DNA of 64,000 nt from Tupaia tana (taxonomy: Eukaryota > Chordata > Mammalia > Scandentia > Tupaiidae), in contig JAKSZU010000008.1 of NCBI GenBank assembly GCA_026018925.1, positions 4,764,415 to 4,828,414 on the forward strand. Direction: 5' to 3'. The position numbers were made by a program, and so were the translations under genes. How positions within the stretch are numbered: position 1 is the first letter of the stretch; the number at the start of each line of letters is the position of its first letter. A model generated the notes under the pieces. It made no database searches. It saw only the letters and a list, made by a program, of their open reading frames with translations, and was not told the DNA's origin. Shown in pieces: positions 63,884-64,000 of this stretch.

Positions 63884-64000
63884 GCACCCCTAACTGGGGC
63901 GTGGTCATGCCGCCGTTCTTCCTCCTTCCTTCACCTGTCCATCACGTCCCTCAGGCTGCCCGGGATAGGATTCAAATCATCGTCAGCAACATGAGGTTTT
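63790..64000 (-). mobile_element. SINE (other family), minus strand, running off the window, with (GA)n
   Basis: GGGGGGGCAGAAGGTACAC, a (GA)n tract at about 63,822-63,880, GAGGCACCCCTAACTGGGG, then a reversed B box in GGATTCAAATCATCG near the window end. It resembles the SINEs at 47.17 and 62.77 kb. Confidence 0.6.

Overview
This window is nuclear DNA of a placental mammal. I find no convincing host protein-coding exon, rRNA gene or functional tRNA gene. The evidence for a placental genome is dense LINE-1, MaLR-type LTRs, a MIR, a MER5A-like hAT fossil and an endogenous betaretrovirus. It also has dozens of copies of tRNA-derived SINE families that resemble neither Alu, B1/B2, carnivore Can, ruminant Bov nor AfroSINE, so they look lineage-specific. 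One short 7SL/Alu/B1-like fragment near 8.87 kb hints at Euarchontoglires, but I cannot name the species. Almost every open reading frame over 60 codons is a shadow of a repeat.

Layout. 0-3 kb: SINEs, a MER5A-like element and a MaLR LTR. 3.15-7.42 kb: a L1 with recognisable ORF1 and ORF2, internally deleted and inactive, with probable target-site duplications. 7.5-13 kb: SINEs and older L1 pieces on both strands. 14.3-20.5 kb: an antisense L1-like fragment, SINEs, a MIR and simple repeats. 20.6-22 kb: a MaLR LTR and an 80-bp palindromic mariner-like MITE. 23.5-29 kb: antisense L1M pieces carrying SINE insertions and an internal 175-bp tandem duplication. 29-34 kb: many SINEs and more antisense L1. 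35.6 kb: a perfect 60-bp tandem repeat. 37.8-38.3 kb and 61.1-61.6 kb: an inverted pair of the same composite block (AT-rich segment plus SINE). 41-46.6 kb: one long, old, sense-strand L1M split by SINEs, two of which contain nested SINEs. 48.6-49 kb: a MaLR LTR. 49.85-50.74 kb: two GC-rich minisatellites.

The most informative object is a 7.0-kb class II (betaretrovirus-like) provirus at 51,439-58,457. It has paired LTRs that differ at about 9 of 289 aligned bases, a 6-bp target-site duplication, a primer-binding site complementary to tRNA-Ile, and gag, pro (dUTPase plus protease), pol (RT, RNase H, integrase) and a shrunken env. Two in-phase -1 ribosomal frameshift heptamers survive. It is defective: there is a stop in matrix, a frameshift in capsid, a frameshift in RT, a stop in integrase, and most of env is missing.

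The remaining intervals (for example 17.6-18.7, 22-23.5, 34.5-35.6, 38.9-40.5 and 59.6-61.1 kb) are AT-rich or mixed non-coding sequence in which I recognise nothing. SINE coordinates are generally good to about 10 bp where a target-site duplication is visible and to about 20-30 bp elsewhere.
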